DNA from: an uncultured Muribaculaceae bacterium
GTDB lineage: Bacteria > Bacteroidota > Bacteroidia > Bacteroidales > Muribaculaceae
Assembly (NCBI GenBank): GCA_910584125.1
Contig: CAJTXU010000015.1
Coordinates: 1-64,000, forward strand
Reading direction: 5' to 3'
Length of the DNA stretch: 64,000 nucleotides
The notes below the pieces were generated by a model that worked only from the letters and a program-made list of their open reading frames with translations, searched no databases and was not told where the DNA came from. Position numbers and translations under genes: made by a program. This document shows positions 42,430 through 49,903 of this stretch, piece by piece (positions within the stretch are counted from its first letter, which is position 1; every line of letters starts with the position of its first letter).

Positions 42430-43677
42430 ATGGCAAAAAAAGCAGAGACAGTAAATATGGTCGACCAGTTCGCCGAGTTCAAGGAGCTCAAGAGCATCGA
42501 CAAGACGACATTGATATCGGTGCTCGAGGAGTCGTTCCGCAGCATGCTCGCCAAGCAGTATGGCTCGGACGAGAACTTCGACGTCATCATGAACCCCGAC
42601 AAGGGCGACTGCGAGATCTACCAGAATCTCGAGGTCGTGGCCGACGGCGAGGTGGAGAACAAGGACAAGCAGATCGCGCTTTCGGAGGCCCGCGAGATCG
42701 ACCCCGAGTGCGAGATCGGCGAGGAAGTGGCCAAGCAGATATTCTTCGAGAAATTCGGGCGTCGCGCCATTCTCAACCTGCGCCAGGCGCTCCAGTCTAA
42801 GATCCTCGAGCTTCAGAAGGATGCCATCTATGCCAAGTTCAAGGAGATAGAGGGCGAGGTGGTCACCGCCGAGGTGCACCAGATCTGGAAGCGCGAGATG
42901 CTGCTCGTCGACGAGGACCAGAACGAGCTCGTGCTCCCCAAGGAGGAGCAGATCCCGGGCGACTTTTTCCACAAGGGCGACACGGTGCGTGCCATCGTGA
43001 AGCGCGTCGACAACCCCAACAACAATCCGAAGGTGATAATCTCGCGCACTGATCCGAGGTTCCTGCGCCGTCTGTTCGAGATGGAGGTGCCCGAGATCCA
43101 CGACGGCCTGATCACCATCAAGGACGTGGCCCGCAAGCCTGGCGAGCGCGCCAAGATCGCTGTCGAGAGCTATGACGAGCGCATCGACCCCGTCGGCGCG
43201 TGCGTCGGCATCAAGGGCAGCCGCATCCACGGCATCGTGCGCGAGCTCCGCAACGAGAACATCGACGTGATTTGCTACACGTCCAATCCGCAGCTCTACA
43301 TCCAGCGCGCGCTCTCGCCTGCCAAGATATCGTCGATGCGCCTCAACGAGGAGGAGAAGAAGGCCGAGGTGTTCCTGCACCCCGACGAGGTGAGCCTCGC
43401 CATCGGCAAGGGCGGCCTCAACATCTATCTCGCCCAGAAACTCACCGGATATACGATCGACGTCTACCGCGACATCGAGGAGGGTGAGGAAGACATCTAC
43501 CTCGACGAGTTCCGCGACGAGATCGACGGCTGGGTGATTGAGGCGCTCAAGGACCTCGGCCTGGGTACGGCCAAGGCGGTGCTCAACGCTCCGCGCGAAG
43601 TACTCGATCAGGCTGACCTCGAGGACGAGACCGTGGAGAATGTGCTCAACGTGCTTCGCGCCGAATTCGAGGACTAA
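42430..43677 (+). CDS. nusA: Transcription termination/antitermination factor NusA
   Basis: Protein of 415 residues that binds RNA polymerase and modulates pausing, termination and antitermination. Seen: N-terminal RNAP-binding domain (KTTLISVLEESFRSMLAKQY), S1 domain (about 130-200, GEVVTAEVHQIWKREMLLVD), and two KH domains (VGACVGIKGSRIHGIVREL; LAIGKGGLNIYLAQKLTGY). The C-terminal acidic repeats of E. coli NusA are absent, as in many non-proteobacteria. Middle gene of the operon; infB follows after 26 bp. Confidence 0.96.
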   Translation: MAKKAETVNMVDQFAEFKELKSIDKTTLISVLEESFRSMLAKQYGSDENFDVIMNPDKGDCEIYQNLEVVADGEVENKDKQIALSEAREIDPECEIGEEVAKQIFFEKFGRRAILNLRQALQSKILELQKDAIYAKFKEIEGEVVTAEVHQIWKREMLLVDEDQNELVLPKEEQIPGDFFHKGDTVRAIVKRVDNPNNNPKVIISRTDPRFLRRLFEMEVPEIHDGLITIKDVARKPGERAKIAVESYDERIDPVGACVGIKGSRIHGIVRELRNENIDVICYTSNPQLYIQRALSPAKISSMRLNEEEKKAEVFLHPDEVSLAIGKGGLNIYLAQKLTGYTIDVYRDIEEGEEDIYLDEFRDEIDGWVIEALKDLGLGTAKAVLNAPREVLDQADLEDETVENVLNVLRAEFED

Positions 43678-43703
43678 AAACAAGTAAAATCCAACAACAG
43701 TAT

Positions 43704-46637
43704 ATGCGCACAAAAATCAGTAAAGTAGCCAAAGATCTAAACGTGGGAGTCAGCACGGCGGTGGAATTCCTGCGCAAACACAATATTGAGGTCGACGGGG
43801 GCGGACCCAACGCCCGCATCGACCAGAACGCCGTCGACTTGCTCACCAAGGAGTTCAGCAACGACAAGACCGCCAAGGCCGAGGCTGAGCACTACATCAC
43901 CGCGCGCCGTGGCGGCCGCAAGGAGAAGGGCGCCCGCGTCGAAAGCGTCGGCACCCGGCGTCCGTCCGGTCCGAGAATCCTCGGAAAGATCGACCTCGAC
44001 AACCCCGGGGCTGGAATCAAGGCAACTACTGAACCTGCGCCTGCTGTAGAAGAGAAGAGCGCCGCCGCGCCCGAGCCCGCCAAGGCCGTGGCCGAGACCC
44101 CGGCCAAGAACGAAGCCAAACCGGCCCCGGCCCCGAAGCCGGCGCCCGAGGCCGCCGCTCCCGCCAAGGAGCAGCCGGCCCCGGCCGCCCCGGCCGAGCC
44201 AAGCAAGGAGGCTCCCGCCGCCAATGCTCCGGCCCAGGCATCCGCCAAGCCCCAGGCATCCGCCAAGGAGCCCGCGCCGGCAAAGCCCGCACCTCAGAAG
44301 GATCAACACAAAACAGAGAGCGTAATGCCAGAGTCTAAGACAACGGATTCCAAGCCGGCCCCGGCACCGACCGCGGCCAAGGACGAAAAGAAACCCGAAG
44401 CCAACAAGCCCTTCCGCCTCAGCACCGGAGTGCAGGGCCCCGAACTGAAAGTCGTCGGCAAGATCGACCTTTCGGCCATCAACCAGAGCACACGCCCCAA
44501 GAAGAAAGGCAAGAACGAGCGCCGCGCCGAGAACGCCGAGCGCAAGAAACGCAAGCGCATCGGAAAGGAGAAGGTGGATATCGACAAGGCCGCGCAGCAG
44601 CCCGGCTTCGGCGCCGACTCCCGCAAGAAGCAGGGCGACGGCCAGAACCGCCAGGGCGGTCAGGGTGGTCAGGGCGGCCAGAACCGCGGCGAGCGCGGCG
44701 GCAGAAAACGCGACCGCCGCGGCGCGAAACCCGAGATTTCCAACGAGGACGTTCAGAAGCAGGTGAAGGAGACACTGGCCCGTCTCACCAACAAGACCAC
44801 CAAGAAGTCGGTCAAGTTCCGCAAGGAGAAGCGCGAGGAGATGCATCACCGCGAGCAGGAACAGGCCCAGCGCGAGGCTGCCGAGAGCAAGGTGCTCAAG
44901 ATCACCGAGTTCGTGACGGCCAACGACCTCGCCAACCTGATGGATGTGCCTGTCAACAAGGTGATCGGGACGTGCATGAACCTCGGCGTGATGGTGTCGA
45001 TCAACCAGCGCCTCGACGCCGAGACCATCAACATCGTGGCCGAGGAGTTCGGTTTCGAGACGGAGTTCGTCAGCGCCGACGTCACCGAGGCCATCGAGAA
45101 CGTCGAGGACAAGGAGGAGGATCTCCTGCCGCGTCCGCCGATCGTCACCGTGATGGGACACGTCGACCACGGTAAGACCTCGCTTCTCGACTATATCCGC
45201 AAGGCCAACGTCATCGCCGGCGAGGCCGGCGGTATCACCCAGCATATCGGCGCCTACAACGTGACGCTGCCCAACGGACGCCGCATCACGTTCCTCGACA
45301 CGCCGGGTCACGAGGCGTTCACCGCCATGCGTGCCCGCGGTGCGAAGGTCACCGACCTCGCGATCATCATCGTGGCCGCCGACGACGACGTGATGCCCCA
45401 GACCATCGAGGCCATCAACCATGCCTCGGCCGCGGGTGTCCCCATGGTGTTCGCGATCAACAAGATAGACAAGCCGGCCGCAAACCCCGACAAAATCAAG
45501 GAGGAGCTGGCCAATATGAATTACCTCGTCGAGGACTGGGGCGGCAAGTATCAGTCGCAGGACATCTCGGCCAAGAAGGGCATAGGTGTCGAGGACCTCA
45601 TGGAGAAGGTTCTTCTCGAGGCTGACCTTCTGGAACTACGCGCCAACCCCGACCGCGCCGCGATCGGTTCGGTGATCGAGTCGTCGCTCGACAAGGGCCG
45701 CGGATATGTGGCCACCGTACTCGTGCAGAACGGTACGCTCCACGTCGGCGACGTGATTCTGGCCGGAACCAACTACGGCAAGGTCAAGGCGATGTTCAAC
45801 GAGCGCAACCAGCGTGTCACCGAGGCCGGCCCCAGCACGCCTGTGCTGATACTCGGCCTCAACGGCGCCCCGCAGGCGGGCGACACATTCAATGTGCTCC
45901 CTACCGAGCAGGAGGCCCGCGACATCGCGTCGAAGCGCGAACAGCTTCAGCGTGAGCTCAATATGCGCACCAAGAAGCGTGTCGGACTCGAGGAGCTCGG
46001 CCGTCGCCGCGCACTCAACGACTTCCACGAGCTCAACCTCGTCGTCAAGGGCGACGTGGACGGTTCGGTCGAGGCACTGTCGGATTCGCTTCTCAAGCTC
46101 TCGACTCCCGAGATTCAGGTCAACGTGCTCCACAAGGGTGTGGGTGCAATCTCCGAGTCGGACGTCACGCTTGCCGCCGCTTCCGATGCCATCATCATCG
46201 GTTTCCAGGTGCGTCCGTCGGCCGCGGCTCGTCGCGAGGCCGAGAAAGAGGGCGTCGAAATCCGTCTCTACTCGGTGATCTACAAGGCCATCGAGGAGGT
46301 GAAGGACGCTATGGAAGGTCTGCTTTCGCCCGAAATCAAGGAGGAAATCATCGGTACGGCCGAAGTGCTCCAGACCTACAAGATATCGAAAGTCGGGACA
46401 ATCGCCGGAGCCATCGTGCGTGACGGCAAGATCAAACGCGCCTCGAAGGTGCGCGTGATCCGCGACGGCATCGTGATCTATACCGGCGAACTCGGATCGC
46501 TGAAGCGTTTCAAGGACGACGTCAAGGAGGTCACCTCCGGCTATGACTGTGGACTTTCGGTTCAGGGCTACAACGACATCCGTGAGGGCGACCTCATCGA
46601 GGCCTTCGAGGAGGTCGAGGTCAAGAAGACCCTTTGA
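43704..46637 (+). CDS. infB: Translation initiation factor IF-2
   Basis: GTPase of 977 residues that brings initiator tRNA to the 30S subunit. Seen: IF-2 N-domain (VSTAVEFLRKHNIEVDG); a long Ala/Pro/Lys linker (about 110-290) and an Arg/Gly/Lys-rich segment (about 310-350); second N-domain (FVTANDLANLMDVPVNKVIG); G domain from about 480 (GHVDHGKTSLLDYI, DTPGHEAFTAMRARG, NKIDKPAANPDK); and the C-terminal domains (GDVDGSVEALSDSL; VIRDGIVIYTGELGSLKRF). An internal ATG near 44324 (MPESKTTDSKP) could give a shorter form, as in other bacteria; not shown. Last gene of the operon. Confidence 0.97.
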   Translation: MRTKISKVAKDLNVGVSTAVEFLRKHNIEVDGGGPNARIDQNAVDLLTKEFSNDKTAKAEAEHYITARRGGRKEKGARVESVGTRRPSGPRILGKIDLDNPGAGIKATTEPAPAVEEKSAAAPEPAKAVAETPAKNEAKPAPAPKPAPEAAAPAKEQPAPAAPAEPSKEAPAANAPAQASAKPQASAKEPAPAKPAPQKDQHKTESVMPESKTTDSKPAPAPTAAKDEKKPEANKPFRLSTGVQGPELKVVGKIDLSAINQSTRPKKKGKNERRAENAERKKRKRIGKEKVDIDKAAQQPGFGADSRKKQGDGQNRQGGQGGQGGQNRGERGGRKRDRRGAKPEISNEDVQKQVKETLARLTNKTTKKSVKFRKEKREEMHHREQEQAQREAAESKVLKITEFVTANDLANLMDVPVNKVIGTCMNLGVMVSINQRLDAETINIVAEEFGFETEFVSADVTEAIENVEDKEEDLLPRPPIVTVMGHVDHGKTSLLDYIRKANVIAGEAGGITQHIGAYNVTLPNGRRITFLDTPGHEAFTAMRARGAKVTDLAIIIVAADDDVMPQTIEAINHASAAGVPMVFAINKIDKPAANPDKIKEELANMNYLVEDWGGKYQSQDISAKKGIGVEDLMEKVLLEADLLELRANPDRAAIGSVIESSLDKGRGYVATVLVQNGTLHVGDVILAGTNYGKVKAMFNERNQRVTEAGPSTPVLILGLNGAPQAGDTFNVLPTEQEARDIASKREQLQRELNMRTKKRVGLEELGRRRALNDFHELNLVVKGDVDGSVEALSDSLLKLSTPEIQVNVLHKGVGAISESDVTLAAASDAIIIGFQVRPSAAARREAEKEGVEIRLYSVIYKAIEEVKDAMEGLLSPEIKEEIIGTAEVLQTYKISKVGTIAGAIVRDGKIKRASKVRVIRDGIVIYTGELGSLKRFKDDVKEVTSGYDCGLSVQGYNDIREGDLIEAFEEVEVKKTL

Positions 46638-46651
46638 TTGCAGATCTAATT

Positions 46652-46711
46652 CACAATATAATATGGGAAGGGACAGACGCGCGCGTCTGTCCCTTCCCAT
46701 ATTATATTGTG
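46652..46711. repeat. Perfect 60-bp palindrome after infB
   Basis: Two exact 30-bp arms meet without a spacer at 46681/46682; the core reads GGGACAGACGCG and its complement, flanked by CACAATATAATATGGG and its complement. It begins 14 bp after the infB stop codon and could end transcription from that operon, but there is no loop and no one-sided T-tract. Confidence 0.95.
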
Positions 46712-46895
46712 CTGTGGAGAGGAGGAGAAGGGAGAGAGGATTAGTTGGAAGGGGAGGATAAGGGAGAGTCGTTTCTGCTTCGCTGTCGTGGTCGCTGCGG
46801 ATATGCGGGCCGGATATGGAACAGTGCCAAACTTCCGTGGCGTTCATCGATTGACTGGTCCTACGGTTGTCCGTAGCGACAGTCCGGGAGATGTG

Positions 46896-47013
46896 GTCGC
46901 CGTAGGGTCGCGACCTGTCGCGACTGATTAGGGGTAATGTACGTCGCCGTAGGGTCGCGACCTGTCGCGACTGATTTAGGGTGATGCACGTCGCGGCAGG
47001 CCGCGACCCTACA
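46896..47013. repeat. Second REP-like family (GTCGCGACC type)
   Basis: Two direct copies of a 47-bp unit (starting 46896 and 46943) reading GTCGCCGTAGGGTCGCGACC then TGTCGCGACTGATT. A third, inverted copy (GCGGCAGGCCGCGACCCTAC, 46993-47012) follows. The pieces can fold into GC-rich hairpins. This is distinct from the RAYT-linked repeat. Confidence 0.75.
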
Positions 47014-47290
47014 GGCCGGATCTCTTCGACGGAACTTTGGCGCTGCCCCCTCCCGGATATGAGCGGATCTGTAGCCGAATCCGAGGTGGAAATGCAGTTG
47101 TTAGGCCTGAGATTTACAATTTAAAATGTTAATAAGAATTAACGAAGATTAATAAACGTGAAGAAGAATCTCCTCTTCCGTCGGGTGCATCGAGATAAGT
47201 GGATTGTACTTTAGCAGCCGTGACGGGAGTGTTTTGATTTACGAAAATGAGGCTAAAATCGAAGCAAATACCGTGCCAAATATGGGCAAA
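47014..47290. other. AT-rich intergenic DNA without a recognised gene
   Basis: Between the repeats after infB and the direct-repeat patch, no coding region is convincing. A 64-codon open frame at 47204-47398 has no ribosome site, no promoter and no family resemblance. Confidence 0.6.
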
Positions 47291-47520
47291 GTAAGATTGT
47301 GTAATCATTGGTTAGATTTTAATGCTAATTACAATTTTAAACCGCTTAAAATCAACCTTGTTCAAGATGCCTGGTTAGATTTTGTAATCGTCCGGTAAGA
47401 TTTTTGAACGAAAAGCGCACAAAAAAGCGCACAGGTCTCGGCTGGTGGAGGGATGTCTGGCTGAGTTTGAAATTTGTTAGAAAAGTGATTTCTGGAAAAA
47501 TTGAACAAAAAGCGCACGAA
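47291..47520. repeat. Direct-repeat patch (GTAATC-GGTTAGATTTT; AAAAGCGCAC)
   Basis: GGTTAGATTTT occurs at 47310-47320 and 47373-47383, and GGTAAGATTTT at 47394-47404. Two copies share GTAATC in front. AAAAGCGCAC or a one-base variant occurs three times between about 47411 and 47517. The DNA is AT-rich and non-coding. Confidence 0.65.
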
Positions 47521-47582
47521 TTTTTATAATAATTCGGGGTGTATTTACGTTCGCTTTCGGTCGATTTTGGGCGGTTTTCGGA

Positions 47583-47614
47583 TTTGCGATTTTCGGATTA
47601 TTGATGTAATTTTG
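47583..47614 (+). promoter_or_regulatory. Intergenic promoter without an adjacent ORF
   Basis: TTTG (47583-47586), 20 bp, TAATTTTG (47607-47614). The next gene starts 340 bp downstream and has its own promoter at 47876, so this may drive a non-coding RNA or a long leader. Confidence 0.6.
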
Positions 47615-47620
47615 TTTTCT

Positions 47621-47840
47621 GTATTTAAAATCGATTCATACGAATATGCATAAGGAACATGTATCAATGTTAGTTAGTTGAACATAGAATCAGAATCGGA
47701 CGACGTGATGTCGGACCGGTTTCTTTGACTTGTCAAGCTTACCGCTTTCCATTGGCATGGGGTTGTACGGTGTTAGATTCAATAAACACGTCAACGAGGT
47801 TCGAAAACACCCTGGGCTATGGAAAGCGGTTTCTGCGTTT
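47621..47840 (+). ncRNA. Candidate structured RNA
   Basis: The segment after the promoter at 47583 has no convincing ORF. It contains a 12-bp perfect inverted repeat, ACCGCTTTCCAT (47741-47752) and ATGGAAAGCGGT (47819-47830), enclosing 66 nt with a further GGTGTT/AACACC pairing. A small TTGAC/GTCAA hairpin lies before it. No known RNA family was recognised. It could be a small RNA or part of a peptidase leader; boundaries are approximate. Confidence 0.35.
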
Positions 47841-47867
47841 AAGGTCATTAAGGTCGCTAAGGTCTTT
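47841..47867 (+). repeat. 9-bp tandem array AAGGTCNNT, copy 3
   Basis: AAGGTCATT, AAGGTCGCT, AAGGTCTTT. It ends 8 bp before the -33 of the peptidase promoter. Confidence 0.85.
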
Positions 47868-47875
47868 GACGGGGA

Positions 47876-47907
47876 TTTGGAGATTTGGGAATAATTGCTT
47901 ATTTTTG
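47876..47907 (+). promoter_or_regulatory. Promoter of the C1 peptidase gene
   Basis: TTTG (47876-47879), 20 bp, TATTTTTG (47900-47907); the leader to ATG 47954 is about 40 nt. Layout and -7 sequence match the promoter at 27524. Confidence 0.75.
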
Positions 47908-47953
47908 TGGGTGAATTCCAAACGGGTTAACTGAAAAATCAAACTCATCGATC

Positions 47954-49360
47954 ATGAAACAGCGACTGATTATATTTGCGGCCCTGCTTGTGGCTGCGGT
48001 CTGCGCCCTCAACGCGGAGACGCGATACGCTTCCGACGGTATCTCGCCCGAGATGCTCGGCCGCCTCAAGGCGGGCTATAACAGGGACGCTTCGGCCAAG
48101 GCTCTCCGCAACGCGCTTGCTGGCAGCTCGATCGACGTCCTGGCTCTTAATTCGGAAAACCGCGCTTCGTTTGACGACAACTTCTCGCACAAGGTCAAGA
48201 GTCGTGGCATCACCGACCAGAAGCGTTCGGGCAGGTGCTGGCTCTTCACGGGCCTCAATGTGCTGCGCTCGCAGATGATGTCGCGCAACGACCTCGGCGA
48301 GCTGAAACTCTCTCAGGCCTATAACTTCTTCTTCGACCAGCTCGAGAAGAGCAATCTCTTTCTTCAGGGCATGATCGACTACGCCGGACGTCCCGACGAC
48401 GACAAGATGGTGGAATGGCTGTTCCGCAATCCGCTCAGTGACGGCGGTCAGTATACCGGCCTGAGCGACAACATCAGCAAGTATGGCGTCGTGCCCGCGG
48501 AGGTGATGGCCGAGTCGTTCTCGGCCGAGAACACAAGTCGTCTCAACCAGTTGCTCTCGCTCAAACTTAGGGAGTACGGCCTTGAGCTGCGTAGGATGCA
48601 CGCGGCCGGTCGCAAGCCCGCCGAACTGAAGGCCGCCAAGGAGCGTATGCTCGGCGACGTCTACCGTATGCTCGCCCTGACGATAGGGGAGCCCCCGACG
48701 GAGTTCACGTGGACCCGCCGCGATTCGAAAGGCAACGCGGTCGACACGCGTCGCTACACTCCGCAGTCGTTCTATGCCGAATATGCGGGCAACGACCTGA
48801 AGAACAACTACGTGATGCTGATGAACGACCCGACGCGCCCATATCACCGCCTCTACGAGATCGACTACGACCGCCACAGCTACGACGGCCAGAACTGGAC
48901 ATATGTCAATCTTCCAGTCGAGGAGATTAAGCAGATGGCGATAGCCTCGATCAAAGACAGCACGATGATGTATTTCTCGTGCGACGTCGGCAAGCAGCTC
49001 GACCGCGACCGCGGATACCTCGACCCGGCCAACTATGACTACGAGTCTTTGTTCGGCACGACATTTGGTATGGACAAGGCGCAGCGCATCAAGACATTCG
49101 CGAGCGCGTCGTCGCACGCCATGACGCTAATGGCCGTCGATCTCGACGACAAGGGGCGTCCCCGCAAGTGGATGGTCGAGAACAGCTGGGGCGACGGCCC
49201 GAACGGCGGTCATCTCATCATGAGCGACAGGTGGTTTGACGAATACATGTTCCGTCTCGTCGTCGACCGGAAGTATGTCCCGGCCGCGACGCTGGAGATT
49301 CTGAAGCAGAAGCCCGAGAAGCTTCCCGCCTGGGATCCGATGTTCACCCCCGACGAGTAG
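47954..49360 (+). CDS. pepC: C1-family cysteine aminopeptidase (PepC / bleomycin hydrolase-like)
   Basis: Papain-like peptidase of 468 residues. The triad is visible: Cys95 in SGRCWLFTGLNVLR, His388 in SSHAMTLMAVDLDD and Asn410 in WMVENSWGDG. Unlike classical cytoplasmic PepC it carries a signal peptide (MKQRLIIFAALLVAAVCALN), so it probably acts in the periplasm, as related Bacteroidales C1B peptidases appear to do. The gene is monocistronic and followed by the REP array instead of an obvious terminator. Two promoters lie upstream, the nearer one behind a 9-bp repeat array. Confidence 0.92.
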   Translation: MKQRLIIFAALLVAAVCALNAETRYASDGISPEMLGRLKAGYNRDASAKALRNALAGSSIDVLALNSENRASFDDNFSHKVKSRGITDQKRSGRCWLFTGLNVLRSQMMSRNDLGELKLSQAYNFFFDQLEKSNLFLQGMIDYAGRPDDDKMVEWLFRNPLSDGGQYTGLSDNISKYGVVPAEVMAESFSAENTSRLNQLLSLKLREYGLELRRMHAAGRKPAELKAAKERMLGDVYRMLALTIGEPPTEFTWTRRDSKGNAVDTRRYTPQSFYAEYAGNDLKNNYVMLMNDPTRPYHRLYEIDYDRHSYDGQNWTYVNLPVEEIKQMAIASIKDSTMMYFSCDVGKQLDRDRGYLDPANYDYESLFGTTFGMDKAQRIKTFASASSHAMTLMAVDLDDKGRPRKWMVENSWGDGPNGGHLIMSDRWFDEYMFRLVVDRKYVPAATLEILKQKPEKLPAWDPMFTPDE

Positions 49361-49588
49361 GGCTCCGCTTTCGGGCTTTGCCCTCAACTCCCGACGGGCT
49401 CCGCTTTCGGGCTTTGCCCTCAACTCCCGACGGGCTCCGCTTTCGGGCTTTGCCCTCAACTCCCGACGGGCTCCGCTTTCGGGCTTTGCCCTCAACTCCC
49501 GACGGGCTCCGCTTTCTGGCTTTGCCCTCAACTCCTGACGGGCTCCGCTTTCTGGCTTTGCATTCAACTCCCAACGGGCTCTGCTTTA
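49361..49588 (+). repeat. 36-bp REP array
   Basis: Six full copies and one partial, period exactly 36 bp (starts 49361, 49397, 49433, 49469, 49505, 49541, 49577). The unit reads GGCTCCGCTTTCGGGCTTTG then CCCTCAACTCCCGACG. GGGCTTTGCCC and CCCGACGGG give two small hairpins per unit. The last copies carry a few changes. It begins directly at the peptidase stop codon. The same unit, inverted, flanks the RAYT gene at 38.6 kb. The remaining DNA to the tRNA (49589-49719) holds only the tRNA promoter. Confidence 0.95.
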
Positions 49589-49659
49589 GAAGGGAGGGGT
49601 GAAAATTCGCTTTTTTACGAAAAAAGCGTAAAAATTATGGGAATGTGAAAATTTTTTAT

Positions 49660-49667
49660 TAACTTTG
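49660..49667 (+). promoter_or_regulatory. -7 box of tRNA-Thr
   Basis: TAACTTTG; the -33 position reads ATG instead of TTG. The start of transcription would be about 46 nt before the mature tRNA. Confidence 0.55.
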
Positions 49668-49719
49668 CAGTCGCAAACGGAATCGGCGGGCTTTGTCGCC
49701 GAGACGCCGTTGGCAGTCA

Positions 49720-49792
49720 GCCGCAATAGCTCAGTTGGTAGAGCATTTCATTCGTAACGAAAAGGTCGTGGGTTCGAGTCCCACTCGCGGCT
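49720..49792 (+). tRNA. tRNA-Thr (anticodon CGU)
   Basis: A 73-nt cloverleaf with acceptor GCCGCAA/TCGCGGC, D arm GCTC..GAGC, anticodon loop TTCGTAA (CGT at loop positions 3-5) and T arm GTGGG-TTCGAGT-CCCAC. CCA is not encoded. Two A-C oppositions are present, in the acceptor stem (6-67) and at the base of the anticodon loop (31-39). It should read ACG threonine codons. Confidence 0.9.
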
Positions 49793-49903
49793 CAAGAGAG
49801 AGTGACAGAAACGCCTGTCGCTCTCTTTATCGTTTTATGCGGCTGCCCGTGCACGGGCTGTTCCGCGAACTGTGCTGACGCACGCTAATTGAACAAGAAC
49901 AGG

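Noticed and set aside
43737..45422. 561-codon open frame on the minus strand
   Set aside because: It is antisense to infB and made of low-complexity Gly/Leu runs that mirror the Ala/Pro linker.
47741..47840. tmRNA or tRNA-like end (GGTTCGA motif near 47800)
   Set aside because: No acceptor stem, no CCA end and no tag reading frame could be fitted; only the long-range stem is kept as a candidate RNA.
47725..47934. 69-codon open frame before the C1 peptidase
   Set aside because: It runs through the 9-bp array, giving LRSLRSLRSL, and across a promoter; it has no family resemblance.
49361..49588. Possible CRISPR array (regular repeats)
   Set aside because: The 36-bp units follow one another with no unique spacers, no cas genes are nearby, and the same unit occurs as single copies beside the RAYT gene.
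49127..49602. Open frames on both strands through the 36-bp array
   Set aside because: The period is divisible by three, so frames stay open by arithmetic. The products are pure repeats and one frame runs antisense into the C1 peptidase.
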